From positions 1 through 28,121 of the forward strand of contig JAEWUM010000021.1 in NCBI GenBank assembly GCA_023459355.1: a stretch of 28,121 nt of DNA, read 5' to 3'. The stretch comes from Bacteroidota bacterium. GTDB taxonomy: Bacteria > Bacteroidota > Bacteroidia > Bacteroidales > Paludibacteraceae. The notes under the pieces are model-generated. The model saw only the letters and a program-made list of their open reading frames with translations, searched no databases and was not told where the DNA came from. This document shows positions 9,183 to 16,934 of the stretch, in pieces. A program made the position numbers and the translations under genes. How positions within the stretch are numbered: the first letter of the stretch is position 1; the number at the start of each line of letters is the position of its first letter.

Positions 9183-9776
9183 ATGAAAACACTGAATCAA
9201 TTAACCGATGATATTCTGGTTAAGTTATATGAGGAAGGAAACAATGCGGCATTTGAAGTCTTACTAACGCGTTACAAATCAAAGGTATATTATTACATCT
9301 ACCAGATTGTTCGTGATAAGGAACTCACCGAGGACATATTTCAGGATACGTTCATAAAAGCCGTTATGACTATTCAGCAGGGACGCTACTTTGAAAGTGG
9401 TAAGTTTCTGGGCTGGATCAACCGGATTGCACATAATCTTATCATCGATCACTTCAGAAAGGAAAAGAACGAAAATACCATTTCTGCTGATGGGTATGAT
9501 TACGATATTATTAATAACGCTAATCTTGCCGATTTAAGCATCGAAGATATCCTGTCGAACGAACAGGTGCTTCGTGATGTGGTGAAAATGGTGGATTACC
9601 TCCCACCTGTTCAACAGGAGGTTGTCCGTATGCGTTTTTTTGAGGATTTGAGTTTCAAGGAAATAGCTGAAAAAACGGATGTTAGTATCAATACTGCCTT
9701 AGGCAGAATGCGTTATGCCTTGCTGAATATGCGCAAGTTAGCTACCGAAAATAATGTTTATTTGGAAATAAGATAA
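9183..9776 (+). CDS. ECF-type RNA polymerase sigma factor
   Basis: The 197-residue protein has sigma-70 region 2 (about 12-90, with FQDTFIKAV and KFLGWINRIAHNLIIDHFRKEKN) and region 4 (about 130-185, with LPPVQQEVVRMRFFEDLSFKEIAEKTDVS then a helix-turn-helix and GRMRYALLNMRKL). The length and layout are those of an extracytoplasmic-function sigma factor. No anti-sigma gene is adjacent. It has its own promoter, and the -33 element of the next transcript (btuB leader) lies inside its last codons, so the two are probably separate transcripts despite being neighbours. Nothing in the sequence shows which genes it controls. Confidence 0.93.
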   Translation: MKTLNQLTDDILVKLYEEGNNAAFEVLLTRYKSKVYYYIYQIVRDKELTEDIFQDTFIKAVMTIQQGRYFESGKFLGWINRIAHNLIIDHFRKEKNENTISADGYDYDIINNANLADLSIEDILSNEQVLRDVVKMVDYLPPVQQEVVRMRFFEDLSFKEIAEKTDVSINTALGRMRYALLNMRKLATENNVYLEIR

Positions 9777-9792
9777 AATCTTTCTATTTTTG
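9761..9792 (+). promoter_or_regulatory. Promoter of the cobalamin riboswitch/btuB transcript
   Basis: TTTG at 9761-9764, a 20-base spacer, and TATTTTTG at 9785-9792 form a good Bacteroidetes promoter. The -33 element is inside the 3' end of the sigma factor gene. The predicted start, near 9797-9799, falls just at the beginning of the riboswitch. Confidence 0.65.
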
Positions 9793-9799
9793 TCGCTGC

Positions 9800-10040
9800 A
9801 TTGGTTCGTTGATGTTTTGTAACTGAGACGAGTAATAGGGAATCAGGTGAAAGTCCTGAACAGTCCCGCTGCTGTAAGCTCTAAGTCCCTCAAAACTTCC
9901 CCGAAAGGGAGGCTAAGAAGGGGAAAACGTATTGAACAACACTTTTGCCACTGGCTATAGTTCTCCTCCTTAGGGGAAGTCGGGAAGGCGTTCAAAACGA
10001 GAGTAAGTCAGAAGACCTGCCTTTGCAAGTTATGTTTTAG
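9800..10040 (+). ncRNA. Cobalamin riboswitch upstream of the btuB-like gene
   Basis: The leader carries the adenosylcobalamin-type core: GGTGAAAGTCC through CCCGCTGCTGTAAG (9846-9878), GCCACTGG (9947-9954), GGGAAGGC (9982-9989) and the B12 box AGTCAGAAGACCTGCC (10006-10021). GTTTTG at 9814-9819 can pair with CAAAAC at 9993-9998. Bound cobalamin is expected to lower expression of the downstream receptor and lipoprotein genes. About 110 bases separate the B12 box from the receptor start; I see no clear intrinsic terminator there, so control may act on translation. Confidence 0.93.
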
Positions 10041-10149
10041 AGCTTTCGAGGATAGAGCCAAAACCAATATTGCATTTCACGTTGCTTTGTTGATTTTTCT
10101 TTTCTTGCAAGCTATTTGGTTATGAATTAAACAAATAGATTGTAAATTT

Positions 10150-12210
10150 ATGTCTGACTCCCGGGTTGAAACGTTACTGACCGGTTTTTGTTGCGGCCTG
10201 TTTTGCTTGCTGCAAACCCTTGATGTACATGCTGTTGAGAAGCTGGATACCATCAAAGCTTACCGGATCGGAGAGGTTACCGTCACAGAGCAGTATCGCA
10301 AAGCGGAAATCAGAACTACTGCACCTTTTCAGACTTTGTCAGCCAAACAGCTGAGTAAACTGAATGCCCTGCAGGTGTCAGATGCGATCAGGCATTTTTC
10401 AGGAGTGTCGGTGCGTGATTACGGCGGTATCGGTGGTTTGAAAACAGTTTCGGTACGGAGTCTCGGAGCAACCCATACAGCGGTGAGTTACGATGGCATT
10501 ACGCTGACTGATTGTCAGACCGGGCAAATTGATATTGGTCGTTTTTCGCTCGACAATGTGGAGATGATTGCCCTGAATAACGGTCAGAGTGACCAGATTT
10601 TTCAGCCTGCTCGTATGTTTGCTTCAGCTGCATTGCTTCAAATCCGTACAGTTACCCCACGGTTTGAAGATAAGAAAACATGGCAGGGTAAGGTTGGACT
10701 TAAAAGCGGTTCATTCGGACTTTTCAATCCAACTTTCCGCTTGCAACACAAAATTAATCGGGTGTTTTCTGCTGATTTAAGTGGAGAATGGCTGACAGCT
10801 CACGGACAATACCCCTATTTGCTGGATTACAGCTATCTTGGTTCGGGTCTTACATCAAAAGAAATCAGAAAGAATACGGATGTAAATAACATGCGACTTG
10901 AAGCTGCATTATATGTAAAACCTTCAGAAAGAGAATCTGCTTACCTGAAGGCTTATCTTTTTACTTCGGAAAGGGGATTGCCGGGTGCAACGGTTTTGTA
11001 TAATACCGATAATTTTTCATCTCAGCGGATATGGGATAGGACGTTTTTCGTGCAGGGGCATTATGAAAGAGACTTCTCAAATGTTGTTGCAATGCAGCTG
11101 AATGCCAAATACCACCATGGTTCTATGCACTATTCCGATACCACTTATTTGAATGATATGGGTCGAATGGAAAGTGTTTTCCGACAGCATGAATATTACG
11201 GTTCTGCTGCCATTATTTACCGTGCTTCCCGTAATTTGTCATTCTCTTTTGCTGCGGATGGGTCTGTCAATCATATGCTGGCCCGATTTGAAACGCCGGA
11301 ATTGACTGATGTTTTTGCCAGACCTGTGCGAAATAGTCTGCTTTCTGTGCTGGCGGCTAAGTTTGTGACAGACGAATTGCTGGCAACGGCGAGTTTGCTA
11401 TCAACAATGGTCAATGATAAAGTACAGGTGGGAGAAGCTCCGGACAGTCACCGGCGATTATCGCCTTACCTGAGTGTGGCTTATAAGCCTTTTGCCAACC
11501 AGGATATCCGGGTTCGTTTTTTCTACAAAAATATTCTTCGTTTGCCGAGTTTCAATGATTTGTATTATGCCCGTACGGGTAATATCGGTTTACAACCGGA
11601 AACCACTGATCAACTGAACGCGGGACTCACTTACGCGTTGAGTCTGGCTAATTGGATGCCTTTGTTTTCTGTGACTGTAGATGCCTATCGCAACTACGTA
11701 AAAGATAAAATTGTGGCTTTGCCGACAAAAAATATCTTTATCTGGAGCATGGTGAATCTGGGTAAGGTGCAGGTTGACGGACTTGATTTGACCGTTGAAA
11801 CGAATCTGTCGGTAAGTGATAATATGACTGTTCTGCTGGGTGGTACATATACTTATCAAAGGGCATTGGATGTGACGATGCCGGGAAGTAATACTTACGG
11901 ACATCAAATTCCATATACGCCACGAGTTTCAGGTTCGGGAAGATTGGGTGTTGAAACTCCCTGGGTGAATGTGTCATATTCCTTGTTGTGGTCGGGTGCC
12001 CGTTATGCCGGTTATCAGAATTATACTGAAAACCGCTTGCCGGGTTATGCCGACCACGGAATTTCTGCTTCGCGGGATGTTAAATTGAGGCGTTGTGTCT
12101 TGTCCTTACAAGTGGAAGCCTTGAATTTACTGGATGAAAACTATGCCGTGGTGAAATGGTTTCCAATGCCGGGTAGGTCGTATAGGACAATAGTTAGTTT
12201 AAGTTTTTAG
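10150..12210 (+). CDS. btuB: BtuB-like TonB-dependent outer-membrane receptor, probable corrinoid transporter
   Basis: The 686-residue product has a signal peptide (about 1-28), a TonB box-like segment (IGEVTVTEQ, about 40-48), a plug domain (ALQVSDAIRHFSGVSVRDYGG, VSVRSLG, SYDGI) and a 22-stranded barrel ending in aromatic SLSF. Its length and the lack of a carboxypeptidase-like N-terminal domain fit the BtuB/FepA class. The substrate call rests on context: it directly follows a cobalamin riboswitch and precedes a BtuG-like lipoprotein. It would import cobalamin or other corrinoids using TonB energy. A related substrate regulated by B12 cannot be excluded. A 33-base palindrome lies between its end and the lipoprotein gene. 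Confidence 0.88.
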   Translation: MSDSRVETLLTGFCCGLFCLLQTLDVHAVEKLDTIKAYRIGEVTVTEQYRKAEIRTTAPFQTLSAKQLSKLNALQVSDAIRHFSGVSVRDYGGIGGLKTVSVRSLGATHTAVSYDGITLTDCQTGQIDIGRFSLDNVEMIALNNGQSDQIFQPARMFASAALLQIRTVTPRFEDKKTWQGKVGLKSGSFGLFNPTFRLQHKINRVFSADLSGEWLTAHGQYPYLLDYSYLGSGLTSKEIRKNTDVNNMRLEAALYVKPSERESAYLKAYLFTSERGLPGATVLYNTDNFSSQRIWDRTFFVQGHYERDFSNVVAMQLNAKYHHGSMHYSDTTYLNDMGRMESVFRQHEYYGSAAIIYRASRNLSFSFAADGSVNHMLARFETPELTDVFARPVRNSLLSVLAAKFVTDELLATASLLSTMVNDKVQVGEAPDSHRRLSPYLSVAYKPFANQDIRVRFFYKNILRLPSFNDLYYARTGNIGLQPETTDQLNAGLTYALSLANWMPLFSVTVDAYRNYVKDKIVALPTKNIFIWSMVNLGKVQVDGLDLTVETNLSVSDNMTVLLGGTYTYQRALDVTMPGSNTYGHQIPYTPRVSGSGRLGVETPWVNVSYSLLWSGARYAGYQNYTENRLPGYADHGISASRDVKLRRCVLSLQVEALNLLDENYAVVKWFPMPGRSYRTIVSLSF

Positions 12211-12240
12211 TATTCAGCTACATTTGGATATATTGGCATT

Positions 12241-12273
12241 AGACCTGTCAGGTTTTTAAAACCTGACAGGTCT
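12241..12273. repeat. 33-base palindrome, copy 1
   Basis: AGACCTGTCAGGTTTT and its reverse complement form two perfect 16-base arms around a single central T. It lies in the 97-base gap between btuB and the btuG-like gene. A second identical copy is at 15726 and a third, with one difference, at 16255. In RNA it would form a very strong hairpin. Confidence 0.95.
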
Positions 12274-12307
12274 TGAATAGAATAAAGGTATTATTATATC
12301 AGCAAAA

Positions 12308-13393
12308 ATGATTAAATATATTTTACATATTTCAATTTTAACGCTCATCATCCTGATTGCATCCTGCGATGATATGCACGACAAACTGCGAACAGAGGAT
12401 GATCTGCCTGTGACTGAAACAACACGGATTTATGTGCTTTCGGAAGGTCTGATCAATCTGAATAACAGCAGTCTGGCCATGTATGACTTCGGTATCGGAG
12501 CAAAATCTTCCGATTATTTTTTAACAGCGAATAAGCGCGGACTTGGTGATACCGCGAACGACATGGGACTGTATGGTTCAAAACTCTATGTAGTGGTGAA
12601 TGTTTCCAGTCAGATTGAGGTATTGGATGCCGGAACAGGTTTGTCTCTGAAACAAATACCTTTTTTTAATGAACAAAACACAGCGCGCCAGCCCCGGTAT
12701 ATCGATTTCCATGAGGGTAAGGCCTATGTTTGTTCTTTCGATGGCACAGTCGCAAAAATTGATACAGCTACGCTCCAGATTGAAGGTTGGGTAAATTGTG
12801 GGAGAAATCCGGATGGAATCTGCATTGCAAATGGTAAAATTTACATTTCCAATTCAGGCGGATTGAATTTTCCAAATTATGATAATACAGTATCAGTTAT
12901 TGATATTGTCTCTTTTCAGGAAATAAAAAAAATCTCCGTCGGGATCAATCCATATAAAATTAAGGCTGATAGTGAAGGCGATGTGTATGTGGTAACGCGT
13001 GGTAACTATGGCAGTACAGCCTATCGCTTTCATCGCATCAACTCGGTGACCGATGAAGTTGTACAGGTTTTTGAAGATTTCAGTTTGCTGAATTTTACTA
13101 TTCAAAACGACACGGCATATATGTATCATTACGATTATAGTACCGGTCGGAATCAAATCATGACTTTCGATTGTAAAACGGAAACTTTGATTACCGACCG
13201 GTTTATAACAGATGATACCAAATTAACCACCCCATTTGGCATTGATGTCAATCCTATCAACGGAGATGTTTATATCACCGATGGGAAATCCTATCTGACC
13301 TGGGGAGATGTGTTGTGTTTCAATCAAACAGGAAAGTTAAAGTTCAGGTTAAAGGAAGTAGGCTTGAATCCTAATAAGGTGGTGTTTCGTTGA
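12308..13393 (+). CDS. btuG: BtuG-like surface lipoprotein, YncE-type beta-propeller
   Basis: The 361-residue protein begins with a lipoprotein signal ending in LIASC (lipid-modified Cys20), followed by acidic residues (DDMHD) that resemble the lipoprotein surface-export signal of Bacteroidetes. The rest shows repeated YncE/YVTN-like blades: KLYVVVNVSSQIEVLDAGTG, KIDTATLQIEGWVNCGRNPDG, NTVSVIDIVSFQEIKKISVG, and GDVYVVTRG, consistent with a seven-bladed propeller. In Bacteroides the lipoprotein BtuG, also a propeller, captures vitamin B12 at the cell surface and docks on BtuB. The same role is inferred here because the gene follows btuB behind a cobalamin riboswitch. It could instead be a more general propeller lipoprotein. 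It ends five bases from the convergent TonB receptor gene. Confidence 0.82.
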   Translation: MIKYILHISILTLIILIASCDDMHDKLRTEDDLPVTETTRIYVLSEGLINLNNSSLAMYDFGIGAKSSDYFLTANKRGLGDTANDMGLYGSKLYVVVNVSSQIEVLDAGTGLSLKQIPFFNEQNTARQPRYIDFHEGKAYVCSFDGTVAKIDTATLQIEGWVNCGRNPDGICIANGKIYISNSGGLNFPNYDNTVSVIDIVSFQEIKKISVGINPYKIKADSEGDVYVVTRGNYGSTAYRFHRINSVTDEVVQVFEDFSLLNFTIQNDTAYMYHYDYSTGRNQIMTFDCKTETLITDRFITDDTKLTTPFGIDVNPINGDVYITDGKSYLTWGDVLCFNQTGKLKFRLKEVGLNPNKVVFR

Positions 13394-13398
13394 ACCCG

Positions 13399-15687
13399 TT
13401 AAAATGTCAGGTTGCTGAACTTAAGCGATACAAACACTGTTCTCGGCATCGATGGTCCGTACACATATCCTGCATCCCGCAAGGGTCCGACATCCAAATC
13501 CTTTTGATAGCTGTTGAAGATGTTTTTCACTCCACCACTAAGTTGTAAACTGATTCCATTCAGCTTCAAGTCGTATGTAGCCTTCAGATTTACATCCATA
13601 AATTCAGGCGTGGTTTCAAGCCGGTCTGTTGCGATGTAGCCTGCGAAATGCGGAGCCAGCATACTGCCGGTGTAAGTCCCTGTAGCGTTAATCAACAGTT
13701 TGCGGGTAAGGTTTGCCGACAGTGAAAAATATCCGTAGTTGTTCGGCGTGCGCAGCATACGTCTTTCCGGTGCAACATTGATATCGTCAGACCATTGTTC
13801 GGGTTCGTTGTACAGACTTTGTTGCAGTGTGTAGCCAAACTGAAGCTGTAGTCTGGTAGATGGGGCAATTTTACCTTCAAAATTGATTCCACTAACCTGA
13901 CCTCCCGATCCGTTCTGGCGCTCCACGATGATATGGCCATCCGGACTCAAGCCGGTTTCAGTCAGGATGAAAATGTCATTGATGCGGGTGTGGAAACCTT
14001 CCGCAAGCAGGTTAACCTCCGTGTTTCCCAACTTGAAATAATAATCCAGGGAAGTGCTGAAACTGTGTGAATATTCCGGCCTGAGATTGTCAGAAAGTTC
14101 GATGAGTTTCATAATACCTCCGGCTGCATCGACGTGCAGGTCTTCTTCAAAAGCTTGTGGTGCACGGAACCCGGCTGCATAAGAGCCTCGCCAGTTAAGA
14201 TCAGGGGTGAAATTATATTTCAGGGTGACGCGTGGACAGAAAACTGCTTTTTCAAGCAGGTTGTGTTTGTCAAGTCGCCCTCCCAACAAAATATTCATAT
14301 CCTTGTTTTTCCATTCATTCTGAAGAAAGAATCCTGCCACGCGGGTGGTTTGTTTGATGTCCCTGCCATAGCCTGGCATCTTATCATGTAAATCATCATA
14401 TTGATACTCCGATCCAACTGTCAACTCAGATGGCATAAAAAGTAAATTGTGGAAATTATATACGTATTGCGCACCGGTTACTGAAGTCAGGTTGTCGGTA
14501 TTGCCATACGCATCGGGATTCTGGCCTGCACCGTAATAGCTCTGACGAAGTACTTGTTGCAGCGAAGTGTAAATGTTCAGTTTTTGTTTAGCATCGGGAC
14601 TGTACCAGTTGTAAGCAATTCCACCGCCATTGGTTTCGTGTTCCACCTGTTCGGTAATGTCGGTTTGATGCGGTTGCAAGTGAAAATCATTGCCGCCGCG
14701 TCTGAATTCATGGATGTTATGGTATTCCAGTGTCAGTTTGCTTTGTGAACTCAGGCGGTAATACGAACGCATTCCCATGGTGTGGTTCAGTAGTTTAGTT
14801 ACCTCAGAAAAACCATCACCATTGTAGTCATACGGCAGGCGATTGCGATATGAACCGTATAAATACATGCCGGCTTTGTTGTCGTCGCTCACCATGGAGG
14901 AATTAAGGTTGATGGCATTGTCGGACGCTGTGCCACCAATTCTTTCGTAATTGTAACCGGCCGTAAATGAATTGCTGAGTGCCTCTTTGGTTATGATGTT
15001 GATGGTGCCGGCAATGGCATTGGAGCCATACAAAGCCGAGCCTCCGCCACGTACTACCTCAACCCTTTCTATCATGTTTACCGGAATTTGTTCCAAACCA
15101 TAAACGCCCGACAAAGCGCTGAAAATCGGACGGCTGTCGATAAGAATTTGGGAGTATGGACCCTCTAATCCGTTGATACGTATCTGAGTGAATCCGCAGT
15201 TGTTACAGTTGTTTTCCACCCGCAAGCCGGGTTGAAAGTTGAGCCCGTCGGCAATGCAAACAGCGTTGGTTGCAGCGAATATTTTCGGACTGACAACTCC
15301 TACTACAACAGAAGCCTCTCTCCGGTTTGTTTCGTTGCGGTTGGCGCTGACCACCACTTCGTTTAAGGACAAAGAGCTTTCTTCTGTCAGAAAATTCACC
15401 TCAATCGTTTTGCCGGATTCCAGTACGACTTCTTTTTCAACTGACTTATATCCGACTCCGCTTACCTTTAGCGTGTAAGTGCCGGTTGGCAGGTTCTTTA
15501 GATAGTAATGTCCTGTTGCGTCGGTGGTGGTGCCGATCACTGTGTTGTTGATAGTTATGTTGATGTAGGGAATGTGCTCCCCTGTTTTTGAATCTTTTAC
15601 GTCTCCCACAATATTGGAGTCGGTTTTTCTTTGCCCGTAAGATGTCAGGCTGAATAATGCTATAGCGAAAAATAATAAGTATTTCAT
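13399..15687 (-). CDS. TonB-dependent receptor with carboxypeptidase-regulatory-like domain and plug CxxC
   Basis: I take the start at 15687 (762 residues), which gives the signal peptide MKYLLFFAIALFSLTSYGQ; the ATG at 15714 would put nine extra residues before it. After the signal come a carboxypeptidase-regulatory-like beta domain (about 22-105: GDVKDSKTGEHIPYINITI, TLKVSGVGYKS), a TonB box (LNEVVVSANR), the plug (with ENNCNNCGF: C161 and C164; then RVEVVRGGGSALYGSNAIAG) and a beta barrel ending in F. The CNNC pair in the plug is unusual and could be a metal or disulfide site. It lies downstream of, and probably shares a transcript with, a small His-rich protein gene. Both suggest uptake of a metal or metal complex, but the substrate is not proven; corrinoid or siderophore uptake are alternatives. 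Confidence 0.9.
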   Translation of the reverse strand: MKYLLFFAIALFSLTSYGQRKTDSNIVGDVKDSKTGEHIPYINITINNTVIGTTTDATGHYYLKNLPTGTYTLKVSGVGYKSVEKEVVLESGKTIEVNFLTEESSLSLNEVVVSANRNETNRREASVVVGVVSPKIFAATNAVCIADGLNFQPGLRVENNCNNCGFTQIRINGLEGPYSQILIDSRPIFSALSGVYGLEQIPVNMIERVEVVRGGGSALYGSNAIAGTINIITKEALSNSFTAGYNYERIGGTASDNAINLNSSMVSDDNKAGMYLYGSYRNRLPYDYNGDGFSEVTKLLNHTMGMRSYYRLSSQSKLTLEYHNIHEFRRGGNDFHLQPHQTDITEQVEHETNGGGIAYNWYSPDAKQKLNIYTSLQQVLRQSYYGAGQNPDAYGNTDNLTSVTGAQYVYNFHNLLFMPSELTVGSEYQYDDLHDKMPGYGRDIKQTTRVAGFFLQNEWKNKDMNILLGGRLDKHNLLEKAVFCPRVTLKYNFTPDLNWRGSYAAGFRAPQAFEEDLHVDAAGGIMKLIELSDNLRPEYSHSFSTSLDYYFKLGNTEVNLLAEGFHTRINDIFILTETGLSPDGHIIVERQNGSGGQVSGINFEGKIAPSTRLQLQFGYTLQQSLYNEPEQWSDDINVAPERRMLRTPNNYGYFSLSANLTRKLLINATGTYTGSMLAPHFAGYIATDRLETTPEFMDVNLKATYDLKLNGISLQLSGGVKNIFNSYQKDLDVGPLRDAGYVYGPSMPRTVFVSLKFSNLTF

Positions 15688-15725
15688 GTTGTCTTTTTTA
15701 TAATTAAACCACAAACGATGATATC

Positions 15726-15758
15726 AGACCTGTCAGGTTTTTAAAACCTGACAGGTCT
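15726..15758. repeat. 33-base palindrome, copy 2
   Basis: Identical to the copy at 12241-12273 (16-base perfect arms, one central base). It sits between the His-rich protein gene and the TonB receptor gene, so it would be transcribed as an intercistronic hairpin. Confidence 0.95.
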
Positions 15759-15799
15759 GGAAAACAAAATGGAGACATGTCAATAAAAGCAATGCCTGT

Positions 15800-16168
15800 T
15801 CAGCAAGCTTGAGGTGCGCGTAACCGGAGATCTAGCGCCGGTGTAAGCTGAGGTATTTGTGGTAATTCTACGGTTTTGATTGTAGATAATCTGAAAACCG
15901 GTACAGGGATTTCCGGAAAGTCAAGTTCATCGGTCAGATTGATTGTATTGAATGTATCAATCAGCTGAAGTTGGCTGTTCGTGTGGGTATGCGATGCAAC
16001 GGGAACACCTTTATCGGCCTTTAATCCAAAGAAGTGCGAGTGACAATACAACCTGCCGTCCACCTCGTGGGTATGGTAGAACATGGTTGAATTACTGTAG
16101 TGTCCGATGAAGAACAACAGCAATGCAATCTGCAGGAATCGTATTATATGGGAATTGTGACTGTGCAT
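15800..16168 (-). CDS. Small His-rich membrane-anchored protein, probable metal-binding accessory
   Basis: The 122-residue protein has a single hydrophobic segment (about residues 9-25, IIRFLQIALLLFFIG) that could be an anchor or signal, then a compact His/Cys cluster: FYHTHEVDGRLYCHSHFFG and VASHTHTNSQLQL. This H-x-H...H-S-H pattern followed by a QLxLI segment recalls small uncharacterised proteins often seen beside TonB receptors in Bacteroidales; I know no proven function. The His pairs and cysteine look suited to binding zinc, copper or a similar metal in the periplasm. It is the first gene of the minus-strand unit leading to the CxxC-containing receptor. A very strong promoter lies immediately upstream, only nine bases from the ATG, so the message may be nearly leaderless. 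The C-terminal part is not recognised. Confidence 0.75.
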   Translation of the reverse strand: MHSHNSHIIRFLQIALLLFFIGHYSNSTMFYHTHEVDGRLYCHSHFFGLKADKGVPVASHTHTNSQLQLIDTFNTINLTDELDFPEIPVPVFRLSTIKTVELPQIPQLTPALDLRLRAPQAC

Positions 16169-16177
16169 TTACGGTCG

Positions 16178-16208
16178 CAAAAATAACTATTTACTGCTAA
16201 ACAGCAAA
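16178..16208 (-). promoter_or_regulatory. Promoter of the His-rich protein/TonB receptor operon
   Basis: On the minus strand TTTG (16208-16205), a spacer of exactly 19 bases and TATTTTTG (16185-16178) match the Bacteroidetes promoter consensus. Transcription is predicted to begin near 16171-16173, only a few bases before the ATG whose first base is 16168. Confidence 0.75.
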
Positions 16209-16211
16209 TAG
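16187..16211. promoter_or_regulatory. Candidate operator: 25-base imperfect palindrome within the promoter
   Basis: CTATTTACTG at the left and CAGCAAATAG at the right are inverted copies with one mismatch (A7 against C19), centred at 16199. Over the full 25 bases 10 of 12 pairs match. It covers the -33 element and reaches to one base from the -7 element, so a bound repressor would block polymerase. The family of the regulator cannot be read from the site. Confidence 0.55.
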
Positions 16212-16254
16212 CCGGGAAAAGTTCATTATTTAACTGTATAAGTAACGTGGTATT

Positions 16255-16287
16255 AGACCTGTCAGGTTTTTAAAACCTGACAGGTAT
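16255..16287. repeat. 33-base palindrome, copy 3 (one difference)
   Basis: Same sequence as the copies at 12241 and 15726 except for an A in place of C at the second-last base. It lies upstream of both the minus-strand His-rich operon and the plus-strand riboswitch-nrdD transcript. The AT-rich stretch from 16288 to 16412 holds nothing else I can identify. Confidence 0.92.
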
Positions 16288-16412
16288 GGAATGATTGGTC
16301 ATGTTTTTTGAAAATATTTCTATGTTTTGAAAATCTTAATAATCAGAAAATCAATTGTGTAAAAAATAAAATGGAAAACATTACCTCGAAGATAAAAAAT
16401 ATTATTTTCTTC

Positions 16413-16447
16413 TTTGTTTCTTCTTCAGCATAAAAATCCTATATTTG
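16413..16447 (+). promoter_or_regulatory. Promoter of the second riboswitch/nrdDG transcript
   Basis: TATATTTG at 16440-16447 is a consensus -7 element. The -33 element is either TTTG at 16413-16416 (23-base spacer) or the near-match TTTC at 16417-16420 (19-base spacer). The start would be near 16453, at the 5' edge of the cobalamin riboswitch. Confidence 0.6.
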
Positions 16448-16454
16448 CATCGCA

Positions 16455-16645
16455 TACGGTTCCGGATAAAACCGGATTAAAAGGGAATCCCGTGAAAATC
16501 GGGAGCTATCCCCGTAGCTGTAAGTTCCCCGGAGGAAAGCTTGAGTTTTCTTCCGGAAATAGGGTGGAGAACAACCCCTGCCACTGGTAAATTACCGGGA
16601 AGGCCGTTCGAAACCGGAACAAGTCAGAAGACCTGCCGCATGTCA
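16455..16645 (+). ncRNA. Cobalamin riboswitch upstream of nrdDG
   Basis: The core is CGTGAAAATCGGGAGC through CCCGTAGCTGTAAG (16491-16524), then GCCACTGG (16580-16587), GGGAAGGC (16597-16604) and the B12 box AGTCAGAAGACCTGCC (16622-16637). GTTCCGG at 16459-16465 pairs with CCGGAAC at 16614-16620. The B12 box and GCCACTGG motif are identical to those in the first riboswitch. It should shut off the downstream genes when cobalamin is plentiful. The next gene on the strand is the B12-independent ribonucleotide reductase, 298 bases past the B12 box. Confidence 0.92.
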
Positions 16646-16746
16646 TTGATTCGTAGCTTTCGGGAGAAAAGCGAAGGATTCTGTGGCTGCTTTGTTGCGG
16701 AATAATTTCCCTATTTCCCCGAAAATTATAATCTCGTTGAAAACGG

Positions 16747-16898
16747 TGTCTCATAAGCGCCCAACTGCTGCGTTGCTTTCGATATGAGTGCTCGGTCATG
16801 TACTTTAGTACGCTCCCTCTCCCTCAATCTCAGCGCCTTGCATTTGAACACTTCTGAAACACCTTGGCTGTTTCTCGCATGAAAATACTTTTGAGACA
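16747..16898. mobile_element. MITE-like element with terminal inverted repeats, no coding capacity
   Basis: The ends TGTCTCATAAG (16747) and CTTTTGAGACA (16888-16898) are inverted repeats matching at 10 of 11 bases, bounding a 152-base segment. Inside are GCGTTGCTTTCG, CTCGGTCATG and a small TGTACTTTAGTACG palindrome, a pattern typical of short dispersed repeats. It contains no gene. No target-site duplication was clear. It separates the riboswitch from nrdD. Confidence 0.5.
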
Positions 16899-16934
16899 GC
16901 CTACTGAATCATCATCATTAAATTATATTTCAAA

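Noticed and set aside
16506..16799. Minus-strand open frame of 97 codons
   Set aside because: It overlaps the cobalamin riboswitch and the MITE-like element in antisense and shows no protein family features.
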